The position numbers and the translations under genes are program-made. This document shows, piece after piece, positions 1 to 10,978 of a DNA stretch of 64,000 nucleotides (position 1 is its first letter; each line of letters begins with the position of its first letter). This DNA comes from Hermatobates lingyangjiaoensis (Eukaryota; Arthropoda; Insecta; Hemiptera; Hermatobatidae), in the NCBI GenBank assembly GCA_026182355.1, contig JAPFBL010000169.1:620001-684000 (forward strand). Reading direction: 5' to 3'. The notes beneath the pieces were generated by a model, which had not been told where the DNA came from, searched no databases, and worked only from the letters and a program-made list of their open reading frames with translations.

Positions 1-282
1 AGTGAAAACACAACATGTAAACTTCTAGGAAATGGTTTTATTAAAATTATTTGTTTTGATAATTCATTTTTATGTTAAAAGTATATTCTCACCTAAGTTT
101 CTTTTATTGTGTATTAATTCTTTTGTATAAAAATGCTAAGAAACAATACATCTATTGGATTCTGAATAAATATTCGATTAGTAATTATTTTCATTTAATT
201 ATTAAAATGTTACTCATTTGGTTATTTAGTCTTGGTATCTGATTATTATTCAATGGTGTTGAGTTATAGGTTTATGGACTCA
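1..282. other. AT-rich DNA, nothing recognised
   Basis: AT-rich sequence with no open frame, repeat partner or splice-like structure that I can see. Confidence 0.5.
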
Positions 283-318
283 AGGGGGCGGTTACTCGAA
301 AAAGTTTGGGAAACACTG
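283..318. mobile_element. Right end of an hAT-like transposon
   Basis: The stretch ends in agtttgggaaacactg, which reads in reverse as CAGTGTTTCCCAAACT, a typical hAT terminal inverted repeat. It stops exactly where the 8-bp target duplication of the next hAT element begins at 319. The left end is not seen. Confidence 0.5.
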
Positions 319-326
319 ATCTAGAG

Positions 327-686
327 CAGGGCTTCTTAAACTGTGGGTCGCGACCCCCAGGGGGGTCGCGAGACTACTGAAAGGGGGTCGCAAAGATCTG
401 ATACTTTTCAATCATTATAAATAAAATTTTAAAATTAGTATACACACTACGTACAAATATAAATACAAATAAAAATCATACAAAATACTATTGTAGTTTC
501 CAATTATATATATGTGAAATGAATGGGTACGTATTCTTTAATCCTTATTTTATTTACATTGTAAAATAGTGCGATATTACATCTACATCTACGGTTAATA
601 TATATTTCATTATATGGAGGAGGGGGTCGTTTAAAATTTCCTAAGTTTGGAGGGGGTCGCTATAAAAAAAAGTTTAAGAAGCCCTG
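327..686. mobile_element. Non-autonomous hAT element (360 bp)
   Basis: The terminal inverted repeats start CAGGGCTTCTTAAACT at 327 and end with the complement at 686. GGGTCGCGACC-type sequence lies just inside the left end and GGGGGTCGC inside the right. An 8-bp target duplication ATCTAGAG occupies 319-326 and 687-694, as expected for the hAT superfamily. There is no transposase, so it moved in trans. Confidence 0.85.
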
Positions 687-696
687 ATCTAGAGTA

Positions 697-1134
697 ACCC
701 TTCCAAGGTCATCATGGGTCGTTACGCCACCAGAGAGCGCGGATATTTATCGTAGAGTCGTATTTTCGGTTGAATGAGTCAATATCAGAAACTCAAAGAG
801 AATTTCGACAAAACTTCAACACAAGAAATTCCCCTATTCCCAAGCAATAAAAGCCATGGTAGCTCAATTTCATAAGGAAAGTTCTGTATGTGACAGAGAG
901 TTTACTATCTCTAAATCTGGTAGACTAGATAATTTTGATAAATTTCCTACCTTTCAAAATTATCTAAAATTATTAGGCTTTTATTGCATTGGGAGTAGGG
1001 GAATTTCTTGTGTTGAAGTTTCATCGAAATTCTCTTTGAGTTTCTGATATTGATTCATTCAACCGAAAATAAGACTTTACAATAAATATCCCTTCTCGGG
1101 TGGTTTAACGACTCATGATGACCTTGGAAGGGTT
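697..1134. repeat. Foldback repeat, 159-bp arms
   Basis: The arms 697-855 and 976-1134 are near-perfect inverted copies separated by 120 bp. The outer ends start AACCCTTCCAAGGTCATCAT. There is no coding potential; the short open frame in the loop is chance. It begins two bases after the target duplication of the hAT element. The superfamily is not recognised. Confidence 0.75.
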
Positions 1135-1293
1135 TTTATAGATGACCTGAAAAAATATAAGATCTATGTAAAAATTATGAAAGTTATGCATTTTTTAACC
1201 ATCAGCTTTCAAGTTACCCTGTAGTAACTTGAAAACAAAAGTATGTTACATTAATTATGTGAATATACATAATTAATTACCTGGTATGATATG

Positions 1294-1330
1294 GTCCTGA
1301 AGATGTCTACAAATATAGACGAAACGTTCA
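1294..1330 (+). ncRNA. Hammerhead-ribozyme-like motif, family F
   Basis: CTGAAGA (1297-1303) is followed by one extra T, helix II GTCTA/TAGAC (1305-1309 with 1316-1320) and GAAAC at 1321. The four bases after GAAA (CGTT) would let helix III form only between two molecules. Helix I pairing is not evident, so activity is doubtful. It resembles 25350-25382. Confidence 0.55.
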
Positions 1331-1559
1331 CTTAAAGGTGTTTTACTTTTTGAGGCTAAACCAAACCTTGATAAAAAAGAAAAATAGTGTTGAGTATATG
1401 AAGTCGAGATAAAAACATTGAATTATAACTTAAAAAAAACTTTTAAAATAATCATAAATGCACCTTTTCTTTGATTGTAGTCAAAGGTTGAACATCGTGA
1501 AATGTTCTTTGGGTACTTTTATTTAAGTTATTTACTGATTCTACCAATATAGGAAGCAA

Positions 1560-1795
1560 GAGGGACAGCTCTTAGTGGTAATGTGCTCGCCTTAGATTGG
1601 TAGATTCAAGGTTCAATACCCACTCTGACCCTCGATTTATTCACGTGGGAGGAGAATAAATCTGAACACGTCGTCTCTCTGAGAGGACTATAGCCGTCAG
1701 TTACGATGTCAGATACATGTTAGAGGTCCATGCTCTAAATACACTTGAGCTAAGCAAAAGTTAGGACACCTACTGTAGAATCAATCTTCATTTAT
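1560..1795 (+). mobile_element. tRNA-derived SINE
   Basis: An A-box-like segment (agctcttagtggtaatgtg) is followed by a B box (aggttcaataccc, about 1609-1621). A family-specific body with CACGTCGTC and a GAGAGGA segment comes next. The same body recurs at 4458, 6162, 19600, 37825-38785 and 51411. This copy is diverged and its target duplication is not clear. Confidence 0.7.
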
Positions 1796-1834
1796 TAACA
1801 AAACATTATTATTTTTTGCATGGATTTATTTTTC

Positions 1835-2065
1835 AAGTAGTGTTATTCATATTGCATGTACAGTATTGTTTATTTTTTCGAATTGTACCTTTTCTGTTTT
1901 AAAAGTATAACTTTAAAAACTTCATTTTGGGGATGGAACTGATTATTTATTTTCATATTAATTTCAATGCGAGAAATTGCTTCATAATACGAGTAAATCC
2001 CAACACGAACTCAATCTGGGGACGAATTCAACTCGTTCTGCCATGTTTTACTGTAATTACAAAAT
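1835..2065. repeat. Dispersed repeat, Tigger/pogo-like remnant
   Basis: The segment aligns with 24555-24785; both share ttattcatatt, the tacagtattg segment and cgagtaaatc. The second copy has CAGTAGAAC-type ends, so a Tigger-like MITE is the best guess. No transposase remains. Confidence 0.4.
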
Positions 2066-2640
2066 ATTAAAAGTATAAGTAGTATTATAAAAATATTACA
2101 CTACTTAAAATATTATTAATATACTATTTACGAACTATTATGTTCGTATTTGTATATACTTATACACTATGACTAAGTATTTTTATATATAGCAAAACAA
2201 AGTAGGATTTAAGGGATGTATATTCTCAAGCCCAAAGCTTCCTTAAATCCAAAGAAAATAGAATGTTATGAATTTATTTGAAGCAAAGTAATACATTTAT
2301 TCGTGCCGGAAAATACAGGATAGCAGATTTATTGGAACAGTGCCTCAATTAAAAGCAGACATAATTTTTCTTTTCAGTTATGCACTTTTTTTGACACAAC
2401 TATGTTCATACAACTGTTTAAATAAGTTGGATAAAATTTATTATAAATATATACAATCTTGTTTCAAAACTCCTGGAGTTGTTTTTGATATTGTTCGTTA
2501 TCAAGAGCAAAAGGAATGTTATTGTGACTTATAGTGTTATAGGAAAACAAAGATCGACTCTCGCCTGAGTGGACTACAGAGATTTTATTAAAAAAGTTTT
2601 AAATAATATTACTAAAACAGTCTTTATAGTAATAATGATA
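2066..2640. other. Unique AT-rich DNA
   Basis: A 64-codon open frame at 2340-2534 has no recognisable domain and no supporting splice signals. I treat it as chance. Confidence 0.4.
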
Positions 2641-2789
2641 ATACAGAGTCAAGCAAAATGGTCTGACACATTTGTAGGCTTAATAAAAGCTAAAAAAAAT
2701 GAAGAAACAAAAAAGTGTTTTTATTTTTAAAAAGTAAATGAATGCCATTCTGTTTTATTGGGTTTTAAAAATTAAATTGGTCAAACGGG

Positions 2790-3005
2790 ATCCGTGTTGT
2801 CCACACACTTTTTAAGGCGTTCACAAAAGTTGTCTGTAACTTAGCGGGTCATTTCATGTGGAATGACAGTAATTTCTTGACGAATTGCATCTTTAAGTTG
2901 TTCAATAGATTGAGGGCGATTAGTGTATACCTTTGATATGAGGTATCTTTAGAGAAAAATATCGAACGGATTTAAATCAGGTGAACGGGCACAGGCCAAC
3001 TGATG
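2790..3005 (-). pseudogene. Mariner transposase C-terminal fragment
   Basis: The minus strand reads RSPDLNPFDIFL, then KVYTNRPQSIEQLKDAIRQE, IPHEMTR and NFCERLKKCVDN. SPDLNPFD holds the last catalytic Asp of the IS630/Tc1/mariner DDE domain and the rest is the usual C-terminal tail. Stops replace residues after DIFL and after MTR, so it is dead. The N-terminal half is missing. Confidence 0.75.
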
Positions 3006-3243
3006 TCACAATTCAATGAGACCAAATGACCAGTGATCATCACCCTCAAAATCTCCATCGCCAAATATACGCCCCCAACCAAACATTGTCCATGCCGTGG
3101 AGAATGGACATATTCCATTTTAGTCTGAGAAAAGTCTCTAGCATCTCACAATATCAGCACACTTTACAGTCACTGTAACGATGTTACAATGACAATTATG
3201 CAATTACAAATGACATTATAGAGAAACAAAACAAAATTGTATT

Positions 3244-3493
3244 ATTGTAGGGTAAAAAAAGTAATGAAATGGTTGGTCTCCACACATAAAAATTTAATGA
3301 TATAAACAACGCCTTTCAAACACGTAGTGTTCTTCTTCAGGCATTAACTAAAAAATACAATGACACCAGAGAGTTATTTATAGTATTTTTTAGTTAATGC
3401 CTGATAAAGAACACTACGAGCTCGAAACGCGTTGTTTATACCATTAAATTGTTTTTATGTGGAGACCATTTCATTAACTTTTTACCCTACAAT
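3244..3493. repeat. Family C palindrome with two hammerhead-like motifs
   Basis: The arms 3244-3358 and 3385-3493 are inverted copies. The left arm (minus strand) has CTGAAGA (3334-3340), an extra A, a 6-bp helix II and GAAA (3314-3317). The right arm has CTGATAA in place of CTGANGA, which breaks the core, then GAAACGCGTT. The flank atgagtaaataccaca recurs at the other family C sites. Confidence 0.65.
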
Positions 3494-3629
3494 GAGTAAA
3501 TACCACATAATAAATTATTTCACTACGTTAAAATGGTATTATATGTGCTTTTCGAACATAACAACACTTCTTTGTTTCTTTACTTAATTAAACCTATAAA
3601 TGTGTCATATCACTTTATCTGACCCATTT

Positions 3630-4457
3630 AACAGATTTTTTGAAGTGCATCGTTTTTCATTGTAGTTAGTACCGTACACCACCGGTTCACATAACTTTGT
3701 GTTCTTATCAAAGGAGGGTTGACCTCATGTTGTTGAATGAGTTGACATAAGGTATTTTATTTGATAAGAATGATAACGACCTTCTAAAGGTGTTAATGAC
3801 ACAACTTGTCTAGTAAAGGAGATTAAAATGCCTGCGGTTAAAAGTTGACCTTTATTACAGTCCTTTTGATAACTTTGTATCTGCTTTTGAAACAACTAAA
3901 TAGGAAAATAAACTAAATAGTAAATTGTTTAGAGGAATTATAGACTGAGATAAGGTGGAATTACAAGGGTTTTGTTTTTTCAACCGCTCTGACTTGGGAT
4001 TACAGAAAGTTTGCTTGGTAACTAATTGCCGTTAGGACAAAAACCCCCCCAATGGCTGGACACTTGTAATTACTGCAAAAACTTTCCAAACCTAAACCCT
4101 TAATATCCTGCAACTCAATCTGGGACTTGACCTCGTTTGGTAACAATTACTGACACCCTGACAAGCGAAAACAATGAAATGAACACATAAACAACTGGTA
4201 CCCTTTCTCTACAAATAAAACATCTCTGCTCGTCTTTACCAACATTTCTTTAACTGGTTACATATATGAATACTTTACAGTTTGATTACTGTTATTGTCA
4301 TTGATTTATTGTCTAATCCTTTATAACATCTTTATCATAACATATCAATTAGGTAAACGCAATCTGCAAAATTTAAATGTACTACGGCCTCTATGTGTTG
4401 TAAAGAAAATAATATCTCAAATAATAGAATCTACTCTAATGCACTTTTTATGTAAAA
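3630..4457. other. Unique AT-rich DNA
   Basis: I see no gene, repeat partner or convincing open frame here. Confidence 0.4.
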
Positions 4458-4592
4458 GAGCTTAGATTAGTTGTTAACGTGCACGCCTCTGAACTGGTAG
4501 GTCCGGGGTTCAATACCCACCTGACCCTCGATTTATTTACGTGGGATGTGAATAAATCTGAACACGTCGTCTGTCAGAGAGGTCGTTAAAAT
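4458..4592 (+). mobile_element. tRNA-derived SINE, truncated
   Basis: The tRNA-related head is well kept (B box ggggttcaataccc, about 4504-4517), followed by CACGTCGTC and AGAGGTCGTTAAA. The copy stops there, so the body and tail are missing. Confidence 0.7.
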
Positions 4593-5393
4593 TATCATTA
4601 AACCTATTGAATAGCATCCAAATTTGTTTTGTCAGTGTTCCTCACTGACTACTTCTTACCTTAATTTATAACTAGGTAATCCCCGAATAAACTAAAATTA
4701 AATTGGTGGTTTTATTTTAACGTTCAAGATTAAATTTCAAGCAGCACTTTATACTACATCTAAACTAGATATTTACCACATGTGTAATCTTTGTTTCATC
4801 TTGGAGAAAAGAAGAGGAACGGAGTCCTTTATTTAATTATGTTCTAAGCATGTTCGGAACGCGCTGGGGGGGGATGATTAAGAAAGCATGGCTTTGAAGT
4901 TGTCTAATATTGGTCTAATGCGAGACGTAGAACCGTGGTGCCCGCCTCCGCGAGGTCCACCTTGGACACCATCTTAGCCACCTAAGTTTGGGTGGTGGCT
5001 AAACTTGGAGGTGACAAAAGGGCAACACGTTAAATCGTCGGCCTGATTTGATCTATAGGTGTTATGGCCGGAAGGCTAGGGAGCACAGCGATCAAAACAG
5101 GCTTTGATATTGTCGAGAATAAATGTATAAGCCTTATAACCAGGCTTTTTTATACGCTAGAAATGTGGATGGTAGTTCTTATACATGGTTTAAGATGGTA
5201 GTTCATTAATAATTGTATAACTACGACCATTTAAGACCTGTCTACCAATGGCGACCTACCTACCCATCCTATTGTCTTTGGCCAAGTACATAATACATGT
5301 ACTAAGTACTTAGTAGCACAAGTCTTGACCTATAAGCCCATATAATCACGAAAACGACTCTTTCATATGACAGAGTCATGTAATAGCTGACAG
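4593..5393. other. Mixed DNA with a GC-richer patch
   Basis: 4860-5110 is clearly richer in G and C than its surroundings and may be an eroded element. Around 5095-5170 a plus-strand reading (IVENKCISLITR) loosely resembles the Jockey segment at 9155-9370, but is too short to call. Confidence 0.3.
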
Positions 5394-5519
5394 CACCTAC
5401 TGGCTTCCCATTTATAGTGATACTTATGATCCAGCAGTAAAGGGACCACCTCTAATCACCTACTGGCTTCCCACTTATAGTGATACTTATGATCCAGCAG
5501 TAAAGGGACCACCTCTGGT
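5394..5519. repeat. Two tandem 63-bp units
   Basis: CACCTACTGGCTTCCC starts at 5394 and again at 5457, and the units are almost identical. A simple recent duplication. Confidence 0.8.
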
Positions 5520-5639
5520 TAGAGAGTTTAGGTTAGGTCCTAACCAAAGGACCTCTGGTTTGAACTGCTATGTCCTATTGTACAAGGAAATATCCGCACG
5601 AACAGCTGGATCAGAAGGGAAGGAGCTTAGGCAAGTAAA

Positions 5640-6800
5640 CCTCTAAAATTAAAACTCCGGTGTTTTAATTATATAACATAACTAACAGACGTATTCTTCT
5701 GTCTTTGACCGACTATTCTATGAAAATTCAGAGTTGATACGTGGTATTCCAAAATATTATTAGTGACTATAGAATAGAAGAAAATATAATTATTATTACA
5801 GCCGTAACTGTCATTAGATATTGAGTTTCTTTTACGTTTGCAGCTTTAGACAGTGAGCACAAAAATTAATTTTATTGTAAGCACACTTGTTATTTATTAC
5901 GCAGGTCGGTAGGGCTCTCTTGTTTAAAGCAAGCAAATTTTGATAAACACAAACGACATTAATATCAGCTAAGGATACCTACTTGGTACAGTATCAGGAA
6001 CCTAAAAATACCTGTATATCTATACAGGTTTTGCCTGTACATTGCTATTGCTTAATTATTAATTATTGCATAATTATCACTTTAATTATCATGTTTTATA
6101 CATTAGAGAAACATAATTCGCTATAAGAAAAATATATGTGTATTTGGTCATTTTTGTGTTAGGTTAGGTTAGGTTGCAGTGGCAGTTCCACAAGGGAACA
6201 CACGTAGGCCGAGCATTGGCCCTTTGTGATACCACATAATGGAGATTTCATTCTACAGTGGAAGTCTAAATTTTGCCTAACTCAAATGTATTTAGAGTAG
6301 GGATCTTTAACGAGTACCTGACATCGTATAGGCTCGGGACCGACGGTTTAACGTCCTTCTCCGAGGGACGACGCGCTCAGATTTATTCACCTCCCGCGTG
6401 AATAAATCGAAGGCCAGGTGAGGATCGAACCCCGGTCCTATCAGTTCAGAGGCGAGGGCGTAACCAGTGAATTAGCCTGGCACCCTCATTTTTGTGTTAA
6501 AAATATACAGGTATATCTAGCTGCCTGATACTGATAACTGATACTCGTATATCTGTTTGGTTAGCCAAAAACAGCTTAAAAGTTCATAAATTTGCTTCTA
6601 CGTTGAATTTCCAATTCATTCAAACCATGGCATTTAAGTTAGATATACAAAAGTATACTGTCAAAGTTTCAGCTTGTTACAACTTATGGTGGCTCAGTTT
6701 TCTTACGACGAAATTTTTGGTTCCTCTTATGCATGAAACATAAAGATAATATGAAATGAGTCGGTCCTAAGCAATGTACAGACAAAAAAAGCTTTTTTAT
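5640..6800. repeat. Dispersed repeat R1, interrupted by a SINE
   Basis: The segment aligns along most of its length with 17400-18030, with shared blocks such as gtggtattccaaaatatta, gcttctacgttgaatttt and taatgtacagacaa. A third, shorter copy is at 10860-10978. No coding frame is visible. The SINE at 6162-6485 splits this copy. Confidence 0.7.
6162..6485 (-). mobile_element. tRNA-derived SINE with TTAGG-type tail and 14-bp target duplication
   Basis: On the minus strand the head carries an A box and B box (ggggttcgatcctcacc). The body has CGTCGTCCCTCGGAG, and the 3-prime tail is (AACCT)n, read as ggttaggttaggtt on plus. The target duplication TCATTTTTGTGTTA lies at 6148-6161 and 6486-6499, which fixes the insertion limits. 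This is the best copy of the family in the window. Confidence 0.9.
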
Positions 6801-7599
6801 TATTTGTATAGATTTAATACAACATAAACCAAGGTGGGTTAAAAAAAAATCATTTGAAATGTAATTTAGTAACTATAATTTTTTTTTCTTCAAAATAGTG
6901 GTTTCAAAAGTGCCTAAGTTGAGGTTTTTAGTTAAATCCTATTGGATCAAGAAAGAGGTTTTTGTGATTTCAAGACTTAAGCATTAAGATGTCGTTTTCT
7001 AAAATGAATCCGTTTGAATTGCGCCCAGTCATGAGGGGGGGAAGGCGCTTTATCAGTGTCCTTTGAGGCGACGCCTTGGAGCCTGAGCGGGATTACCTCT
7101 CCTTGCTCAGCATTCATTAGGCTGGACCCTCATTAGCGCGCTCTCCACCCCCCACCACCCCCTCACCCCTAGCACAAAACAACAAGAAACGACTTCCTTC
7201 CAAATCTACCCTCTTCATTAAACTCCCTTCAATTCATCCAATATTTAGAAAGGCATTGAGAAGTCAATAAGATCTTCTTCTTCATTGAACGCAGCAGTAA
7301 AAACAATATTAAATCAATGCAATATTCAATTTAAGAACAATATCTTTTAAACAATATTCTCATTTTTCTAGCCATTAGAGAAATAATCACTTCAATTGTT
7401 AGTCTTCCTTCTTTGATATTATAACTACTTTAAAAAGTAATCTATCTAATTGTGCAGTAATTGCAAATTATGCACAAATATGTACGATAACAGGCTACAT
7501 TAAAACATAACCTCCACATAATGATATACGTATTTTAATGAAAACATATTCATAATTAGCACATTTACTTGCGGCATCATTGATTTATTTTTACTTTCT
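6801..7599. other. Unique DNA with a GC-rich patch
   Basis: 7020-7160 is GC-rich (gcgcccagtcatgagg, then short C-rich tracts) against an AT-rich background. It has no open frame I can interpret and no partner in the window. The rest is plain AT-rich DNA. Confidence 0.35.
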
Positions 7600-8390
7600 T
7601 ATAAGTAAGTATAGTAATCATGAAAATTCGATCTCGAGATTTTGACGGAATTACATGTTTCGAGGGCCCCAAAAGTCTTTTTATGAAGTTCTTCCATGAT
7701 GCCTGTATATGTGTATGTGGGTGGGTTTATATCAAGAAGTTTGAGTAAACATTCCAGTACATTACCTTTGATGGATAAAATTGTTTCACACAAAAAGAAA
7801 GCCTCATGGTGTAGATGAGCCTTATTGTTTGGGAGGAATTATGAATGATAGAAAAGTCACTTTTTTTGCCAAACTGTGTTTTCGAAAAAATTTTTTTTCT
7901 TACAAACTACTAATTCTAGAGTGTTAAAATTTTGGCATTATCATGGAACCACTAAATGTATTAACTGAAAAAATCCTCAGATTTTTAAAGCAACTGATAT
8001 TTTCTTTCCAAAGAAATGTAAAAGTTTTAACTTATCATTCAATTTGATGGTTTTTGAAGAGGATAGAAGCCGCTTGACGAATCAAAATACAATTAACCTA
8101 AAGGTAAAGCATTAAGGTGGGATTATTTGAGGCATTTTTTTTTACAAAATTACATTAATGAAAGGGTATTATGGTATATTTTATGTTTCAGAAAAAGTTT
8201 TTTACCCCCAAAACAGCCCATTAGAAAACAATGAAATTGTTTCAAAACATTGATAAAAAAATTAGCAATTAAAAAAAAGTTTAATAAATACTGTAAAAAG
8301 GAATAAACCTATAAAAACTGAATAATGATCCTGGAATAATCGATCACCTATTATACTTGTCGGATTTGTATACATTTATTTACACTAGTT
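7600..8390 (+). repeat. Dispersed repeat R2, copy 1
   Basis: Homologous, on the opposite strand, to 52960-53835. Shared blocks include cgatctcgagattttgacgg, ggaattacatgtttcgag and tattgtttgggagga. It is also homologous to 9755-10010 (ttatggtacattttat, tatacttgtcgg). The class is unknown; the open frame on the minus strand is not conserved. Confidence 0.65.
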
Positions 8391-8496
8391 CAACACCTAT
8401 CGCTTAGCCAACGGATATAATAATTTTCTGATACATATAAATGTATATACTAAAGTATATACATATGGTACTTTATAAAGTATAAATGGTACAAAA

Positions 8497-8600
8497 CTAA
8501 TGTTTATCAGGACTCGGACAGCTCTTTAGTTTCAAATTAAACTCTCATTGCCAACGTTTCGGTTTTTATTTTAAAACCGTTTTCATAGCTCTACAAAACA
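8497..8600 (-). repeat. Family B pseudo-LTR module
   Basis: The minus strand reads a degenerate core, a ttttaaaataaaaa hairpin, then CGAAACGTTGGCAATGAGAG and a shared tail ending gtccTGATAAAC. The same module is at 27481, 33095, 40595, 54295 and 61095. The CTGANGA box is lost in this family. Confidence 0.55.
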
Positions 8601-8779
8601 GAGGAAATATAAGAAATAATTCAATTATTCAAAAATCAAACATCCATAAAAAGCGCAATTTTACTTATTTTGACTTATTGTCAAAAGTATAAAATTTTGA
8701 AACAGAAAAGCTAAGTATTACATTAAAGCTAAGTCACTAAAACAATTTTGCATCGATCAACAATATTTAACTTATCACC

Positions 8780-8868
8780 AGGGCTGTGGAGTTGGAGTCG
8801 GAGTCGGGCATATTTTCCACCTGGTGGAATCGGAATCGGAAAAAATCAGCCGACTCCGACTCCTCACC
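8780..8868. mobile_element. Transposon terminal fragment (GGAGTCGG type)
   Basis: The segment starts cagggctgtggagttggag and contains an inverted copy, gccgactccgactcc. The CAGGG start and GAGTCGG repeats suggest the end of an hAT-like element. No second end was found. Confidence 0.4.
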
Positions 8869-9154
8869 TAGTTATTACTTGTGTACGTGAAAACGAGATA
8901 AAATGATAAAATATAATTAATTAGTCCAAGTAGAATTTTTTCCTCCAGAGAAGGACATTGGACATTTGATGGTAGAACACAAAATGGCTAGTTTAATACA
9001 AAATATATGGCCTTGCTTGTTCAGTGTTTACTTTGTTATAAGAAAATATAATATCAAACTTCTTCGTTATTTAATGTTGTATTTAGACATAATATAAATG
9101 CTTAAATAGGAGATGTTTATTAGTATTTCATTCCTGGCAGTCGACTCAGTCAAG

Positions 9155-9370
9155 GACCTTGTCTATAATGAGGTTGTTCGTTCAGCTATGAGCTATGGAT
9201 TAGTCTAGTTTAGAGCTGCACCAAAGAATAAGGCTTGTATCCAGATCGTTCAAAATAAGTGTGACCGCCTTATAGCCAGGGCTCCTTGGTACGCCCGAAC
9301 TGTGGGTATTCATCGTGATTTGAAAATGGAATCCATAGATAGTTACATCACCCGACGAACTACCAATTTT
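9155..9370 (+). pseudogene. Jockey-type LINE reverse-transcriptase fragment
   Basis: The frame reads APKNKACIQIVQNKCDRLIA, then RAPWYARTVGIHRDLKM. This matches the C-terminal end of Jockey-clade ORF2, where APWYVRN and IHRDL are typical. A stop at 9206-9208 and loss of both ends make it a fossil. The better copy is at 37894-38427. Confidence 0.75.
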
Positions 9371-9540
9371 AAAAATAATTACTTATAAAAATATAAAAAT
9401 AATTTATATATAAAATTATTTTTAAATAATTTTAAAATAATTACAGAATATATTTTGTAGTTATATAACAGTATATAATATAACTTGTAGTTATATATTA
9501 CAGAATTTATAACATAGTTATATTAAGACCCTATAACTAG

Positions 9541-9712
9541 GTCATGAAAATGACTGCAGCCGACAGTCGAAACGCGTCGACAAACAAAAACAGTTGTTCT
9601 AACAACGAAAAAAGGATCTTTCGCAAACTAGAAAAAGTTTCATGAAAAATTCCCCAGCGGGAATACTCTATCGTGTTCAACGAAACCTGTACATTGAACT
9701 ATATATATATTT
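9541..9712 (+). pseudogene. PLE pseudo-LTR and ORF 5-prime fragment
   Basis: The segment starts with a broken hammerhead-like core (CGAAACGCGTCGAC at 9569). It then reads FRKLEKV, a stop, and QREYSIVFNETC before (TA)n. It is the same arrangement as the family G pieces at 33236-33423 and 35294-35455. Confidence 0.6.
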
Positions 9713-9754
9713 AAACCATCAAAAAAAAGGAACACAATAGAAATATGTGCGCTG

Positions 9755-10010
9755 AAGCCTTTCACTGCAAAAAGAACCATTATGGTACATTTTATATTTT
9801 AAAAAAAAATCATTCTTTTTAGCACTAAAGCACACACAATACAACAATGAGATTTTGCAAAAAAAATAAATAAATCTAATATTAGCAATTAAGAACAAAA
9901 TCTAATGAAATTCTGATTAAAGCAAAGGGTAATATACCTTAAAAACTAAAAAGGAGCTTGGAATAATGGATGACTTGCTATACTTGTCGGGTTTGTTTAC
10001 ATTTGTGAGG
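9755..10010 (+). repeat. Dispersed repeat R2, copy 2 (partial)
   Basis: Aligns with 8110-8390, including ttatggta(c/t)attttat, ttagcaatta and tatacttgtcgg. Confidence 0.55.
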
Positions 10011-10859
10011 GATGGACTGACAGGGCATCTTTTATAATAGCATAGTTTATTACTTAACTCTGAATTTTTTAAAGTGAATCTACCGACTAAATAAAAGATA
10101 AAAAATTGAGAAAATTCGTAAAATATCTCAATTAAATTCAAATGACTTTGCACGCAGAATGATCAAACATTTAATTCTCTAAGACTTTCATTCTCTGTGA
10201 ACTCGTCCGAACCAAAGAAGACAGTACAGGTATTTCCATACTGACTCCCAATCACAGTGTTACTGGAACTGTGTACGAAACCCCAGTTCTTGGTCTGGAA
10301 GCGTGCACTACAGTGTGCGGAAGAATCGTAGGTCATTGGTCGTTGACCTCATCTAAGGCCTCAATTCTCACATGACATAAGGGACGTCAAAATGTAAATT
10401 TCAAAATGTGAAATATAATATGTGTGTCATAGTGGACAATGATTTTCCAATACAGCTTCAACTCAATAGGTTTGACATTGTAAGTTAACAACAACTGTCT
10501 CATTATAAATATTTTGATATAATAATATACAAATTCAATTAAGTTAACATAATTTAAAAATTGCATTAACAAAATTTCTTTGAAAGAAGTAATGACTTGT
10601 GTTTTAGTTTGGCTGATAGAGAATTGTCTGCGGGGAAAGCTCAGATACAGGATGAATCGGTAAGAGGTCATATAATTAATGGGACAAGAAGACAAGGTGA
10701 CTATCTTGTCAGGATGCTGCTGTCCCCTAAAGGGCAATGTACCACCAGCACCGTCCTCTGAATTATAACCAACTTAAAGCTGAGGTTTGCTCCTGTTTCA
10801 AATCCCAAACATTCCCACAAATCACACCCTATGCATGCACTACTTAGTGTTTGATTTAT
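10011..10859. other. Unique DNA, no gene recognised
   Basis: The 116-codon minus-strand frame at 10387-10737 has no domain I know and no splice context. I treat it as chance in AT-rich DNA. Confidence 0.35.
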
Positions 10860-10978
10860 ATTTCACTAGCAGACGTGCACGTCTTTGGCGTCTATTTTAC
10901 ATAAATTCTGAGATGATATGTGGTATTCCAAAATATTATTAGAAATTACAGACCAGTAGAATTGATCATTATTAGTAG
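10860..10978. repeat. Dispersed repeat R1, cut off by the PLE
   Basis: gtggtattccaaaatatta and attattag match 5740-5790 and 17490-17540, then similarity stops near 10978. This marks the approximate left boundary of the full-length PLE. Confidence 0.6.

Larger units (their letters stand above)
2646..3628 (-). mobile_element. Degenerate mariner-like transposon with nested palindrome
   Basis: About 45 bp at 2646-2693 matches the complement of 3581-3628, including acctataaatgtgtca, giving a pair of diverged terminal inverted repeats. A transposase fragment lies just inside the left end on the minus strand. A family C palindrome (3244-3493) is inserted inside, so the mariner is older. Confidence 0.6.

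Noticed and set aside
1560..1640. tRNA genes
   Set aside because: A and B boxes are present, but no cloverleaf can be formed and the sequence continues into a shared SINE body. The same holds at 4458, 6420, 38735 and 51411.
2340..2534. 64-codon plus-strand frame
   Set aside because: No domain, no context; its length is expected by chance in this composition.
6155..6176. Telomere repeat (TTAGG)n
   Set aside because: Only three units, and they are the tail of a SINE with target duplications on both sides.
8497..8600. Functional hammerhead in family B
   Set aside because: The hairpin and GAAACGTT survive, but no copy keeps a CTGANGA box, so the core cannot form.
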